Positions 1-12,835 of a stretch of 64,000 nt of DNA are shown one piece after another. Positions within the stretch are counted from its first letter, which is position 1. Each line of letters opens with the position of its first letter. The stretch is from Larimichthys crocea (lineage: Eukaryota; Chordata; Actinopteri; Sciaenidae): NCBI RefSeq assembly GCF_000972845.2, contig NC_040021.1, positions 7,793,291 through 7,857,290 on the forward strand. Reading direction: 5' to 3'. The position numbers and the translations under genes were made by a program. The notes beneath the pieces were generated by a model. The model was not told the origin of the DNA, did no database searches, and saw only the letters and a program-made list of their open reading frames with translations.

Positions 1-956
1 GGCAGGTGCAAAGTTACAAAGGCAAACACTGCTCTCTAGTGGGGATACAGTATATAAACATAAAGACATGGGGGCATTTAAGAGCTTCAGCACTCACAAA
101 ATACAATCATCAAAGAAGAAAAACAAAGAAATAAAGCATTTTTTTGTGTGAAAATCTACAGATGCATCATCCATAAGTTAATATAACATCAAATAGTATC
201 TGTGTGGAGTTCAACTAGAAAAACTGAAATCTTACAAAGGGACAAAAGTGTTGACAAAGCCTCTAAGTGAGCTAGCTGGATCAAATCTCATCAGGAATCC
301 CCGATAGCGAGAACTGTAATACTGATCGCTGCATACTACAGCATTTGACGGTTGAGTATAATACCACATTTGGTAACATTACAAGCCTGACTTTTAGGAT
401 CATATGATCAGAGCCAGTGACGTTTAAAAAAAAAATCAGAATCAGGATCAGTCATGTGTCATGAATGTTCGAGGTTTTAAAGCAAAACATGCACAACACT
501 AAAAGTGATTCAAATTCTTGATTTGCTATCAAAGCTTTGGCAGATCGAATGCAAGGGTCTGTAAATCACACATTTATGGACCAGCGTCATCAGGACGACT
601 CAAGTGTCCACAGACCGTATCAGCTACTGCATATCAGTAGGTGTCCCCTCATATAATTCTATGTCGTTTAAGAGGAGGCAGAGGAAGCATCCTTTCTCCT
701 TAGAGATTGTGTTATACTGCTCAGTCGTCTGTCTTAACAGCCCAGCCAGGCTCTCTCCACACAGTATATAAAACTGCCCAATGATAAAGTCTTAATCTCT
801 GCAGAATTACTCTCCTCCCTTGAAGGAAGTGAGCAGGAATCACAGGAAATCAGTTGTGAGGGATCAAACCTCAGAACTAGTATGTTACTGTGTACCGTAT
901 TTAGATTGGGCACAAGGTGGAGGGGAGAAGGGTATACTATATTCCTGGCTGTCGGT

Positions 957-958
<2 letters not shown>

Positions 959-990
<32 letters not shown>
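959..990. repeat. Poly-A homopolymer tract
   Basis: An uninterrupted run of about 32 A residues. It may be the tail of a retroposed element, but the flanks show no element I recognise. Its length is likely to be imprecise in the assembly. Confidence 0.9.
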
Positions 991-994
<4 letters not shown>

Positions 995-1202
995 CCTGAA
1001 GTCTGAGCCCCCGTCGGCCAGGTAACCCAAAACCTGGAGTGGGGAGTCAGCGTGGGATATGGGGAGAGGAACAATGTGGCTCTTTGTGCAAGCCGGGCAG
1101 AGAAAACAAACCGTTTCCCCTGGAAAGAGATCATGTTCAGGCTCCATCTGAGAAGACCACACAAGGCTGATCAGAGCCCTGTCTGCTGTGTACAGCACGG
1201 AG

Positions 1203-1241
1203 AGGAGGTGGTGGTGGAGGAGGAGGAGGAGGAGGAGGAGA
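1203..1241 (+). repeat. GGA/GGT trinucleotide tract
   Basis: A purine-rich tract of GGT then GGA units on the plus strand. Closely spaced GG doublets make it a possible two-layer G-quadruplex or triplex former. It generates spurious poly-Glu and poly-Pro frames. Confidence 0.85.
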
Positions 1242-1270
1242 AGCGCATCTGGGCAGCCACACTAAATTGC

Positions 1271-1325
1271 ACACACACACACACACCAAACAGAGACACA
1301 CAAACACACACACACACACACACAC
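1271..1325. repeat. (CA)n microsatellite, interrupted
   Basis: Two CA dinucleotide runs separated by a short AACAGAG-type interruption. Dinucleotide repeats of this kind are typical of fish intergenic DNA. Confidence 0.9.
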
Positions 1326-1598
1326 TTTAGGGCAATGTCAGACAGGAAGAAGATCTGAGATGCTCCGTATCAAGCACTCACTGAACACAACATAACACAC
1401 TAGCCAGCAATCCTCTTTGGTCCAAGACAAAATGTGTAGCTGTGTTGTGTTCTCTCCCCCCCCCCCATGTTGACTTGTGATAATATAGCCATCTGGACTG
1501 CTTCCTGGGTTGGCACCCTGCTGGTCTACAGGCAGAGCAGCACTCTGGTGGGCTGACAGGCTGAAGGACTGGCTGGAGGGTGTTAGCACTGGCGTTGT

Positions 1599-1614
1599 CC
1601 ACAAGAGGGCGTGG
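1599..1614 (+). promoter_or_regulatory. CTCF-like motif
   Basis: CCACAAGAGGGCGTGG closely fits the vertebrate CTCF core (CCA, then AG, then the GGGCG block). This is a motif match only; no occupancy can be inferred. Confidence 0.35.
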
Positions 1615-3159
1615 CACTGAATCTGGCACCGCCATACAGTGTTAAACAGGGAGTCTGTTCATTAGGTGGCAAGGGTGGGAGAGCCAAAAAAACAGAAGAG
1701 AAGGAGAAAGAGTAGTGAGATGTTATAGATTCTGTGTAATTTCCATTTCTAGCATATCTCATATCAACCCCTCCTGTTCTGGACACTCATTCCTTAATCC
1801 GCCCATTCTACATAAACACTGAGAATGAGGCTTTTAGTCATGTCAACACTCAGATAACTGTCACAGAGGGCACAATCAAACCAAGAACATCTGGCCTCTT
1901 TCTCCCTCACACACTAACACAGACTTTCATTCAAACACGCATATTAAACGTAAACAGACGCACGCACACACGCACATGTAAAAGGCCAAACCAGGGTTTC
2001 TGTACTCCCTCTGTCCCTTTGCGTTTTAGTTTCAAACGCTCAGCGAATACCCATGTGGTGGGATCAGATTACATGGGGCTATAAAATATCCCAAATAAAG
2101 GCAAGGAAAACTGAGACGAAAAAACGGGCTGTTTCCTGAGGTGAAATCTTCCAGTTGGCTGCTGATTCTGTCAGAGTGGGAGATTTTATTAAAAAAAAAA
2201 CAAGACTTTTAGCCGTGGAGACAATAGGACAGGACAGCAATGTTGGGCTCAGAGCACAGAGGTGGCAAGCTAAAGTCATTCACATACGGCAGCCAGCTCT
2301 CATTACACACAACGCTGGGCCATAAATCCGTCTGCACGACACAAGCAGCATGCTGTGATTTCATATGTATTGGTTACTAAGGGGACGCATGAAACCACAA
2401 CAAAAGACAAAGAGTAAGAGATTTCGGGAATCATTTAACTTTAGACACAAAACATCTGGGGTGTAAAATTATGGTTTATGTTGTGCTTTCTCTATCAACA
2501 GGCATCATTTTTTAAACATCATTATGAAGATGAGCCATGGTCTTTAGAGAGGAAAATTGAGAAGAAAGCAGGCCAGTTGAAACCTAAACCATCTTTTTAA
2601 TATCAGCAGATTAATCTCAGGACATACAGTAAAAGTGAAATATGATCTCGTTATGGCGAGATACCAGCGGGCGAGGGCGACGGGTGGTGTTACAGCCATT
2701 TGGACTACCAATCAGGCAAGTGAAATCAATAGGCCCTTTGATTGGTCCAAAGTAAGGAGGGATTTTCTGCTGCACTCTAACAACAACATCTGGTTGGCAG
2801 CGGACAGCAGTGGTGAGTGAAGAGAAGGAAAAGGACTGAGAGAGGGGAGAGGAGAGTGCTAAACTCATACATGGGAGAGAGAGATGAGACGAAGCCAGAA
2901 CAGGGTGTCATTATGACATGCATAGTTGGAGTGCTCTGGTTCTGCCCCTGTGATTTCTAGTGAAGCCCCAGAGCCTCTATCACAGCTGAGGGCTGGCTCT
3001 CATATTTGCAGCGCCTTATAGTCTGCCTGACAATCACCTCTGTCTCTACAGCGACCTCAGAAACATGTCTGCGCCGCCTCCTTGTTCATACTGCAAGCGA
3101 GAGTTTGACTTTTTGAGGGCAGCCTGAGTCAATCTCACTTGATCTGCCTCTCTCTGTCT

Positions 3160-3312
3160 GGGTGTCAGGTTGGACAGACCATCCCATAACCTCAAGGTCA
3201 AGGTTTTGATTCAGCAGCAGTCATTTGTCCTTGTCAAGACAATTAACCTACTACCTTCTCATGCATTGCAAACTGCTCTGGATAAAAGCATCAGTTAATT
3301 AGTTAAAATGTA
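3160..3312 (+). mobile_element. Degenerate tRNA-derived SINE with LINE-type 3' tail
   Basis: The segment ends with CTCTGGATAAAAGCATC followed by a TTAATTAG-type tail, which is the signature 3' tail shared by many teleost SINEs and their partner LINEs. A B-box-like GGTTTTGATTC lies about 70 bp upstream. The 5' boundary is approximate and the copy is old. The family cannot be named without a repeat library. Confidence 0.6.
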
Positions 3313-3939
3313 GAAATCCCTTCTTCCCTCTAAAACAAACACGCACTCACATATCTTGGCAAAATTGAGCCTACAGAACAGGCTGCCATGCAAACAAAGC
3401 ATTGTGACTGTCAGGTTGTGGTGAAGTGATCGCCTTTCAAAGTGACTCTCACTGCCTGTGCCCTCCACCTCCTTCCCCTGTTGTAACCTTAGAGCCCAGA
3501 GGAGTGCCAGGTTACTGGGATTCTCTCTCTTTGGCGCCATGCTGTTTAGTGACCATGCGCATACTGTGAGACCTGTGATTAAGCTTGCCCTGTGTATGTG
3601 TGAATGTGTATATGTGCACATTTTCCAATCCCAAGTCAAGTGGCCTTTAAAACAATTGCTGGTTTTTAATTTAACCAACACAGACTACCACATGGGTGGA
3701 TTTTGGTATACTTTTAAAATTTACCTGACAATCTCTGAAATGCTCTAAATGCTCAGGAAATCCTACCCATGTGCTGCTTGTGGCATGTCTTCTGTGGATG
3801 TGTGAGTAAGATAACAGGGTATAGTAGTTCTCTCCCTTCTTCCAACATGCAACTCAGTAATATCAGATAGAACAGCTAGTGAAAGCAATGCTATCTATAC
3901 TTTGCCTCGCCTTGTAATAGAATCTCTCACCTCTGTCCT

Positions 3940-6900
3940 CTACTTATTCTGATCACGGATTCGTAAGCATCGCCTCTTCAGAGCTGGCTCCATGTCTCCA
4001 GCACTTGGCATATTAGCAGGGCTCCGCAGGCTGCCCTTGTCCCTGAGTTTGGGCAAGAGCAGCGGGGTGGTGGTCCCACCTGTCTTTGGTGCTGTGGGCA
4101 AGGCATAGGCATGGTCCTCATCAGGAACATGGGGGTCCTCTCCTACCTCCCCAACTACTGCTAAGGGCTCTTCTGACTGACTGACTGGGCCCTCAACCCG
4201 CACTTGGCCAACAACAGAGCACTTGTTCTCTTTGATAGCCTCCAGCTCACTGAGTGCAGGGTCAGGGGGTGGTGCTGGTACTCTCTGGGGTATGGAGGAG
4301 TCCGGACTGGCGGGTGAGGATGAGGAGGACATCCCATTTGGACTATGGTCCTGAGATGTCAGAGCAGAGGATGTGGCATCATATGGATGGCTGTTCCCCG
4401 TGGGGCTGGGCGGGGTGTGTAAAGGTGGCGTGTGGGAGTCCTTGTTGTGGTAGACAGTGTCATGTGAAGGGGACTGTGGTTGAAGAGGGGTAGGTCTGAT
4501 GATGTCATGGAGCCCAGATCTGGTACCCTGCCCTGTTCCTGGCTCCCCCAGCCCTGATAGGTCCACCACTCCATTGGCACTAGGCCCGAGCTTCACTTGG
4601 GTCCTTTGAAGAACCCTTTGGATGACTTGTCGCTCTGACTGCTGCTGCTTATAGTCTGTCTGCCCCTCTGACTCTGGGGCTGAGCAGGGGGATTCATTGT
4701 ACTGCGCTCTGGGGGAGGATGCTCCACTGTGAGGTGTGGATGTTGGGGAAGGGAATGACCTCTCTGATTTAACCCAATCTGTGTCCCTTGTGTTGGGGTC
4801 ACTTGGTGAAGGGAGACCTTGAGTCAAGGTTCCACTCAATTTGTTGGCTATCAATCTGCTATCCCGTTCAGGGATCCCTGGAGATGGCGGCCTGGCAGCC
4901 CTGGATCTACCCCTATCTCCCCCTTCTGGCACAGGCTGGATAACACCACTGTGACTTGGAGTTTCTAGGGTTGTCTTAGAAGGGACTGGAATGGGGATAG
5001 GAATGGGTATGGGGACAGGCAGGGGAACGATGATGGGATAAGGCACCAGGACAGTGGGATGGGGAAGAAGGGGGCTAAAGGAAGGAATACCAAAGTTCAT
5101 CATGTGAGGCATTGGGACAGGACCTCTTGGCATCATGTTCAGAGGAGGAGAGTGCAAACCAGGGAAATAAGCTCCTGGGAAGGGATGCATCAGTCCAGGG
5201 GGGTTCATGGAAGAAGAGGTTGGTGGCTGCAGGTGAGGAGATCGGGGAGGTCTGTAGATAGGGCTGGAAGGGGGGCCTGGGTGTCTGGGTGGGTTGGTAA
5301 GGGGGCTTTTCAAGCCCTGAGCATGAAGAGGAGGTCTGATGAAGGGCATGGGCATTTGAGGTACTGGCTGATGTTCCAGAGTGGGACGTGGAGGGGGTGG
5401 AGGATGTAGGGGAGCAGGGTGAGGTGACACCTCCATAGCAGGAGGATGATGTGAAGGAGGCTGGATGGGTCTCTCTAGTGTCCTCAACCCAGAGACAGGG
5501 ACCTTGGAATTAGAAGAGGATGCCTCTGAGGGGGAGATGGAGGTCCGTTCTGCTGATCCATGGATTGGTGTATGACCTTTAGGGGAAAGGTTTCTATGAC
5601 GAGCTTCTCCTGCGCTGTTCCAAGACTCAGGAGTGAGTAGCTTTTGTCCAGCCACAATGCTGTCTGCCCTTCCCTCCTGGCTGGGTCTGCTTGGGCTGGA
5701 GCTGGAGCTGGTGAGAGCTGCACGGGCTTCTCGGTAGAAAACATCCATCTTGTACTGATTCAGACACTTGGTGCTGCAGAACTGAAGTCGTTCCTCACCA
5801 GATCCGAAGTCCAGATATTCTTTTGTGTGACGGACATGCTTGCACCAGTCACATACCTGTGGTACAGGAGAGAGAGACTGTGGGGGGTTATTGAAGTGAT
5901 GTATCCTAGTTGAAAACTTTAAGATCTTTGTATGAATATAAGGTAATGGGAGATGGGCTGATTTTATTCCAACCTCTTAAGGTAAAAAGACCACAAACTA
6001 CGTGTAATTCTATAGCATTTTCATAATAATACTTTACATTGGAAAACAAAAGATACATTGATAGTGTCCTCTTACTCTGACATTGCTGTTTATCTTCAAC
6101 ACCAGTCTGGGCGAGTCCTCTGTATGGGGGTGCTGAGGGGATCTCTCACCATGGAGGTCTTCATCTCTGGCCTGACAGGGGAAAACCACAGACATACATG
6201 ACATGAACCACTGTGAAGAGGTTTTTTCAGAGTTCACACTACTTATGATGGATTTATTTTCCAATTCATGATGATGTAGCTGCAGTTGCTTTAAATCAAA
6301 ATGGTATACTGGAATCATTGTGCGGTCATTAAACCAAAGTTCAGCTTCTTACATAACAAGTGCAAAAATAGCCTCAAATGAATTGACTTGTCATTGAGAT
6401 TAGAAACACTTTGAACTTCATGGCAACAAACCCTGAAGTTCAGTACAACAAAGGGAAATGGATACAATTCTACAACCGGGTATAGAGATAATGCAGGTGA
6501 TGTATTGTCATATTATTAATGGTCTTGCCACTATTAATATAGGAAATTCCTCTTGATTCATGTAAGCTGATCTGCTGTGGATCTGAGTGCTCCCCCATCT
6601 CTGTGACCCACTGAGTCGTGTTGAGTTACGAAACATGAGGCAGCTGAAGGTAAGGTATGCACTGAAAGTGGACACCTCGCCCCAGGCCTCCTAGCTTTCC
6701 TCTCAGACAAGCAGCGACAAGCCAACGGCAATGCTTTCCTCCCCGCCTACGAAAAACTAGATGGCTTGTTGCACACAGTCTGTTCAGCCCTCCTTTTTGT
6801 CTCTGTTGTCTTGTGAATAAACCTACCACAGTATAAACAACAGTGAGGGTGAAAGAGGATATTGCTGCTTGTCACACCGTGCTTCTAAAGAGGGTATATC

Positions 6901-9742
6901 CATGTCGTAATGGAAGGTGAAAAATCATGGCGAAGTGCATCAGAGCGGTTCACCATAGATGCAGCTTTCCTGTCCTCCAGACCAAAGCCACTTAATGGCC
7001 GGCCCCTCCTCCATTAACACGAAACTGATACTAAGTGTCCTCTACAAACTTTGACCTCCCTCCCACCATTCCTATACTGGCTTTTCCATAATAACTTGAA
7101 AGTGTGTTCTCAGAGAACCCCCTTTCTAAATTCCTGTAAATTAATCCATTAGTTATGACCTCACAAGATCAGGAGTATCTGTTTCTGAACGTCTGTTTAC
7201 CTGCCAGAAACCACTTGATGCTTGGGTCTTCTCTGTGTTAAGAGACACAGCTAGCACAAACTGTCCATATACAGTACCTGTATGTGTGTATGCAATCTAC
7301 CGAACTCAACACATCTACATCTACAGACCATTCATCGCCATATACTGTAGATATCAGGATTTCCAGCATCTAACCAACTTTACCACTAACCTTATTGCGT
7401 TTGAAGTAGGCCCGTCTGCAGGCTGCAAAACACTTCTCACTGCAGAAACTCTTGAGCTCTGAACCCATACATAGAGAGTAGCGTTTTACTCCTTCCTTCT
7501 GGCACCAAACACACACTATTTGCACATTTTGTACATCTTCCACTGCAAGGGAAAAGCACAAAAAAATGAGGGCAATTAATGAGTGCAATTCGAAAGGATA
7601 TTTCTAATGTTATTACCCAGCTGGAACAACCCACTTCCAAAAGAGGTTCGTGTGGCTGTCGGGTTTAAGAGATCTTATAAGAGCGAGGCTGGTGTTGATT
7701 ATAGAGTATTTCACCAGGGACATTATAAGAGGGATATCTAAGTCTCTACCTCTCAATATCTGTGAAGAGCTGAAGCTAAGTGCTTCTCAGTGGACTGTGT
7801 AATTATTTGATCTCACCAGTACTCAAGAGATGTGAGTGAGTTGTACTCTTTTTTTGACAAGGAACTGATCCTTTCGCCAATTATTTGATCAAGTATATCT
7901 TTGAATAATTTCAGTATGTTGGAGAATCAGATCTTGACCCACAGCTGGAAGCTCTAGTAAGTATTCAGTGGGGTATACCCAACTCTTAAAGAAGTCTTGG
8001 GGCAATATTCCTTCAGGGAGCCTGGAAATCCCACTGCACCCCTGCTATTTCTTATTATCTGCACCACTGATTTGTGCACGTAGCCTGCAGTCTGTATGTA
8101 TATGGACTTTTCTGACTTTGTTCTCTACTGTACATCGAGGTAGACCTGTACATGCTGAAATGGACAGTCAAAACAACAGATCTACAAATACTCATTGGCT
8201 GCACAGTACATCAAGGTAAGGTTATAGAACATCAACACCGACTTGTTGAGATTAACTGAACTGAGCTTATTAAATATAACAATACTTAAAATGAACAGTA
8301 TATATCTCTGGGAGGGCAATAAACAACACAAAATGACTGTCTGACACTGACCTTTCACACATAAACACAAGTCATGGATTATATCTGCTGGGGGCAGCAA
8401 CGCTGTAAGCTTAAATCATATGTCTTAATGTGTAGTGCCATATCCGAATACCTGCTGATGGCTTTATAAGGGGGACAATGACAGGGGCACTCTTGTGTTC
8501 TTTGGGGGTGGTCAGGGATGAACATGTCGAAGAAGAGGAGGGTGAAGAAGAGGGGACACTTGAGGACTCTTTCTCTCCGCTCTTCATGGCAAGGACTGAG
8601 TGACTGACTTTGGTGTCCAGGCTCTTGGGTTTTGGCAAAGAGTTTTCTGAAAGACATAAAGATAATATAATGCTAATGACCTGGAGTTGTCATGTAATAC
8701 AATAGCATAAATCCACAGTATGGCTTACTTGATACTGTAATAACTTTTGCACCCATAACAATGGCCCACACTGATTTTTGGTACAAGCGTGTTGAGAAAC
8801 AATAGATGTATCTGAATGAATGAAACATGAGAAGTTGCAACTACAGTAGAGTATGTCTAGCACATTTGAACAGTGACTCAATGTCTGCACTGAAACCTGC
8901 AGAACCTGTTAGTGTAAATTCAAGACTCTGTTCTAACAGTGAACTGTCGACACAGCCCTCACCTTTTAGCACAGACACATGCTGACGCCTTTCTCTGTAA
9001 TTTCTGATCTCATTGGCCTCCGAGTCTCTGAGATCGACCTTGTCGTAGCCGTACCATCCCAGCAGCTCATTCATGGTGCTTTCTGCAAACGTCTGCATGA
9101 GAAAACAAGGAAAAAGAAATCACTGATTAACGTTCTATGTAAAAGGATAGGGTAACTGAGCCATAGCCTGCCTGCAAAAGGGAAATTGTGACCGTACATC
9201 TTAGGGTTGTTAGTGGAACTTTTTATCCTATGTTAAACATAATCAGACCTCCCTACTCTGAATCAATGCAAGGGATTCTTTCTCAGCCCCAGCCCAGTTG
9301 GAGAAATGAATACGGGCACAGTGGAGTACAGTATGACGCTTTTTCCATGATGTATTCAAGTTGTTTACTCTTGCTAAATCTGAGACGGAAAGGTTTAAAA
9401 CCTAACACCAGTGTGAAATCTATGAATCATCCTTTGTTTATCTCTTTTAATTGGAAAAAAGAGGGAGAAAAGAAAACTGTTCTCCGCAGATGGGATGTGT
9501 GGTCCCTTTGTATTTTTTTTTTTTTTATTAACGACCAGATGAAAAAAAAAAAAAAAAAAAAAACACAAAGGTCTCTCTCTTTATCCACCCACCTCTCTCT
9601 GTGGTTTTTGGGAGGACCGGATTGGAGGAGAAACCTGATCCGGAACGGGCAGAAATCAGAGCGGGACATCCTACACCACAGCGAGGTCCCACGGTTCTCG
9701 GAAATGCCCCACTCCTCTCCCTTCTTCTCTCTCCAGTGTCCA

Positions 9743-9790
<48 letters not shown>

Positions 9791-11888
9791 TCTCTTTCCC
9801 CTGCTTTCCCTGTCCCTCCCCTTGTCTCTCTTCCTCTCCTCTGCTCTCCCCTCTCCCCTCCCTACCTCCCATCTTCACCATCCTCCCCTCCACCCCAGCA
9901 CCTTCCAGCCCTGACACCCGACACAGCACTGCCTCTCAGGTTTCACCCTTTTCCAGCACAGCCAGCCTGCTGTGGTGGTGTTGTAGCACTGTAGTACTGA
10001 CTGCACATTCTTTCCCCTGCTTTCCTCACTCCGACCTCTGCTCTGCACTAGGGCCTCAGAGAAATGGATCTCTCCCTTGCTTGCTCACTTTCTGCTGTGT
10101 GTGTGTCTGGGAGAGTGTGTGGGTGAGTGCAAGCGGTGGTATCATATCCAGCTAAATATGCCTAACGATGATTAAAGTTAAGTATCCGGTGTCTGGTGCT
10201 GCGCTCTGGGCTGACGTGAAGGGAGTAGGTCCGAATGTGGTGCTGAAACAGATGTATTACAGAGACAACACAAGGCTGGACCTCGGCTGAACTAGAAATC
10301 AGTTTTTCCTGCTTGTCTTCCTGTCTGACTTTTTTTCTATCCTTCCCACTTTAATTAATCGACTCATTTTAAAGGTGCACATCTCTAGGATTAAATATGT
10401 TTCACATCATTTCTAACTTGGGTATTGTCTGCAGAAGGACTACATTGATGGCAACTCTCCTATATCCATACAGCTTAGTGTCATTTAGTCTTTCTGTTTT
10501 CTTGTTAACGAAGACGGGCAATTTTTCTTTTTTTTTTTTTACCCACCCCTCCACTTCCCACAATGTTGTTTTTGTTTCTTTTTGGCAGTTCAGACAAACA
10601 TCTGCTTTGTGAGAGTGACAAGCCATATCCCAAACCACAGAGAGAGTTGCAGCCAAAGGCAACAAACCGGGTCCGACCCTGAGATTCAGCCCAGGCAGGC
10701 TCACATCAAGAGGGGATAGCATTTCACATGTTTTGATTAAAATTAGTTAAGTTGTAACACTACACCTCCCTTGGATATCAAGCGCTACAATCCAAACCAC
10801 TTACACAAAAAGACCACATTTCCTCTCTCACGAAAAGGCCAGAATCTCCTCCCCAAAAAAAGCTGCTTGTCTTTTTAGATTTCTGAGCTCCTGCTTGAAG
10901 GAGCTTCAGATATCCCTTACCACCACAGTCAACACTCTCAGATAGCCAGCATCCAAACCCAAACAAAGCAGACAATCCATGGATTAGTTTCCATGCAGTA
11001 ATAGGCTCATAATGGTGGGAGTGAATCATGTCTGTTACAGTAATTTAACTTATTACTGTCGGTGCAGTGGCTGTCTTTAACCCCAAGCAACAGGGGAGAG
11101 ATTCTTAAAAAAGGAACTTTAGTTTGTTGTGATGTTTGCATCCTTTAAAATGTGTTTTTTCTTTCCCAGAGTGAGGCTGAGGTAGGCTATTTAAAGCATA
11201 TAAATACTCTCTCTCTCTCTCTCACTCACTTTTTTTTTGGAAGGCATGAGGGCAAGTCTCTGTGGTACAGCAAGTGTGCGCACCGCAAGAGCCGGGGAAG
11301 AAGTGACGCACATCTGGATCTCCGCTGGACATTAGCGTCCGGCCACAGCTGGCCTGACGTGTCGTCACTAGAAGGCAAAGGCCGACCTCTTCTCTTCACT
11401 GCGATCTATAATTAAAACATCCTGTGTCTGCTTGTGACATTTTGACTTTATATTTAGAAAGTCTTTTTTATTATTATTATTCTTATCAGTTTATTGACTT
11501 CTAAGATTTGCAAACTTTAAGCGTCCCAGTGTTTTTTGTGTTTTTTTGTTTAGTTTTTTTTTTCTAATTCTGAGACTAAAGTGTGTTTATGAAGTAGCCT
11601 GTGATTATTTAAGACACAAGGAGCGCATTCATTGACAACAGACAGTGTATGTGTGTGATTATTCCCTGCATTGATTTGTGCGCAGTTGACTCGGAGTAGG
11701 AAGACGCTGTGTGAGTACAGAAGTTGCCGCTCGGTCAATAACACGCCCCACTGGATAAAAAGTCATTTATCAGAAGCACACAAACTCACTCTCACCTTCA
11801 TCTCCTGGTTGATCTCCCTCTTTACGGGGTGCGCAGGTTTCCTACTGCGTTTATTTTCTGGTGGTCTCCCTTTCTCCATCTCTGGCAT
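3940..11888 (-). CDS. sobp: Sine oculis-binding protein homolog (SOBP), six coding exons
   Basis: SOBP is a nuclear zinc-finger protein of the Drosophila Sobp family, named for binding SIX proteins; the mammalian gene is needed for inner-ear patterning and cognition. Coding exons on the minus strand: 11796-11888, 8963-9092, 8452-8646, 7391-7542, 6076-6171 and 3940-5856. All junctions have GT donors and AG acceptors with compatible phases and give 860 codons plus stop. Exon 1 encodes a basic segment ([16 protein letters not shown]) typical of the SOBP N-terminus, and its start codon has A at -3. Exon 2 carries the family-specific [12 protein letters not shown]. The first FCS zinc finger (CVWCQK then [10 protein letters not shown]) is at residues 150-182. 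The second (CDWCKH then [10 protein letters not shown]) is at about 224-258. The rest is proline/serine-rich, with a Pro-Ile run near residue 500. The length matches vertebrate SOBP. Which teleost paralogue (a or b) this is cannot be told here. Confidence 0.95.
9093..11795 (-). other. sobp intron 1, with low-complexity tracts
   Basis: This intron joins the exon 1 donor (GTGAGA) to the exon 2 acceptor. It contains a T run and an A run near 9510-9563, a long CT tract near 9744-9796 inside a pyrimidine-rich stretch reaching about 9905, and a GC-richer patch at 9890-10140. I see no conserved coding exon. Frames such as 9188-9994 on the plus strand are Leu/Ser/Pro repeats from the CT tract. Confidence 0.7.
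9744..9796. repeat. (CT)n tract, polypurine/polypyrimidine
   Basis: About 25 CT repeats inside a longer pyrimidine-rich stretch within sobp intron 1. Mirror symmetry makes it a possible H-DNA former and a likely site of length polymorphism. Confidence 0.9.
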
Positions 11889-12150
11889 AGTCCTGGTTCT
11901 GGCTGGATCCGATCCGGATCAGTGTTGATCAGTGTCAAGCTGCCAAAGGGTGTTTTTTTTATTTAGTGGAGTAGGTCAGAGTGAAAGCTGTCACTCCCGG
12001 TGACAGCGGCTGTCATTCCCGGACGTCTGAGTCCCTCATCTGGGGCTTCACACCATCCGAGTCCACTGAACATGCGTGCGCTCCAGGCTGGAGGCTCCGC
12101 CGCTGAACAATCGCCACTCTCTCTTCTCCGACACTGGCAATCATCTGCAG
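11889..12150 (-). promoter_or_regulatory. Probable sobp 5' UTR and promoter
   Basis: The sequence directly upstream of the sobp start codon is richer in GC and CpG than its surroundings (ATCCGGATCGGATCC near 11908, and CGCCGC near 12100). I see no TATA box at a convincing distance. The transcription start cannot be placed without RNA data. Divergent cd24 starts about 5.3 kb away. Confidence 0.4.
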
Positions 12151-12469
12151 GTAACAAAGACACGACTTCCGCTTGTGACTTTCAGAGTAAATTCTTAACG
12201 ACAGGTTAAATTAACGCTTGTTTTAAGAAAAGACGACCAACAGCTTAATAATAAAACTTTGATGCTGGTCTGAAAAACTTTAGAAACAAAAACTTTGTTG
12301 GTGAGAGACATATCATGTTCATGTCAAATAATAATCCCAACAGACCCTTTCACAGTAGCTTGGGCAGGTGTTTCCAATGATACCAATTAAGGTCCCGTTC
12401 CATTTCAGTTTAATTAGTGACTCCTAAAATTGATTTAAACTTTTGTATTTTGATGTCGTTTCAAGGATT

Positions 12470-12835
12470 CAAGGAGTTTTTATTGTCATTGCAACACATG
12501 TAAACATGGGATGAAACGAAAATTGGTTTCCCCTGGTCACATGTAAACATGGGATGAAACGAAAATTGGTTTCCCCTGGTCACGGAGCAGCCCAATATCA
12601 AATATAAAATATAAAATAAAAAATAAAAAAATAAAAAAATAAAATTAAAAAAAAATATATATATATATATATAGAATATAAAATATAAAAAGTAAAGGCA
12701 GATTTAAATTTAGAGAAAAGTACATACAATAAATAGAGAAACAACAACAGTGTAGCACCATGGTGAGGTAGTGAGATGTGCAAGTGTCCAGGTTGTGCAA
12801 ACAACTGCATTGTGCATTTGAATGTTCAGTTGCTA
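12470..12835 (+). mobile_element. Dispersed teleost repeat with A/T-rich tail
   Basis: The stretch beginning TTTTTATTGTCATTGCAACA, followed by a GATGAAACGAAAATTGG block and an A-rich region, then a low-complexity GTGCAA/TGTGCA 3' part, matches a widely dispersed type of fish repeat. The family assignment and ends are uncertain. I see no open reading frame beyond low-complexity Tyr/Ile/Phe. Confidence 0.5.
12498..12583 (+). repeat. Perfect 43-bp tandem duplication
   Basis: Two adjacent, identical 43-bp units (12498-12540 and 12541-12583), each running from ATGTAAACATGGG to CCCCTGGTCAC, lie within the dispersed repeat. Perfect identity implies a recent slippage event or an assembly stutter. 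Confidence 0.9.

Larger units (their letters stand above)
1..3939. other. Region downstream of sobp, probable 3' UTR plus intergenic DNA
   Basis: No protein-coding exon is supported here. The part nearest 3939 is expected to be the 3' UTR of the minus-strand sobp gene. A minus-strand AATAAA (plus TTTATT) occurs near 2186, but I cannot show that it is used. The stretch also holds simple repeats, a SINE tail and a CTCF-like motif, listed separately. The short open frames here are low complexity (poly-Phe, poly-Glu, His-Thr runs) and come from homopolymers and CA repeats. Confidence 0.55.

Noticed and set aside
937..1330. Overlapping open frames on both strands with poly-Phe, poly-Glu and His-Thr runs
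   Set aside because: They are translations of a poly-A run, a GGA tract and a CA microsatellite, with no splice context or family resemblance.
4254..5409. Plus-strand frames and alternate minus frames across the last sobp exon
   Set aside because: They are shadows of the GC-rich, proline-rich sobp coding sequence in other frames.
9188..10155. Long plus-strand frames (268 and 184 codons) opposite sobp intron 1
   Set aside because: Composition is Leu/Ser/Pro from a CT tract, and they lie inside a well-supported intron of the minus-strand gene.
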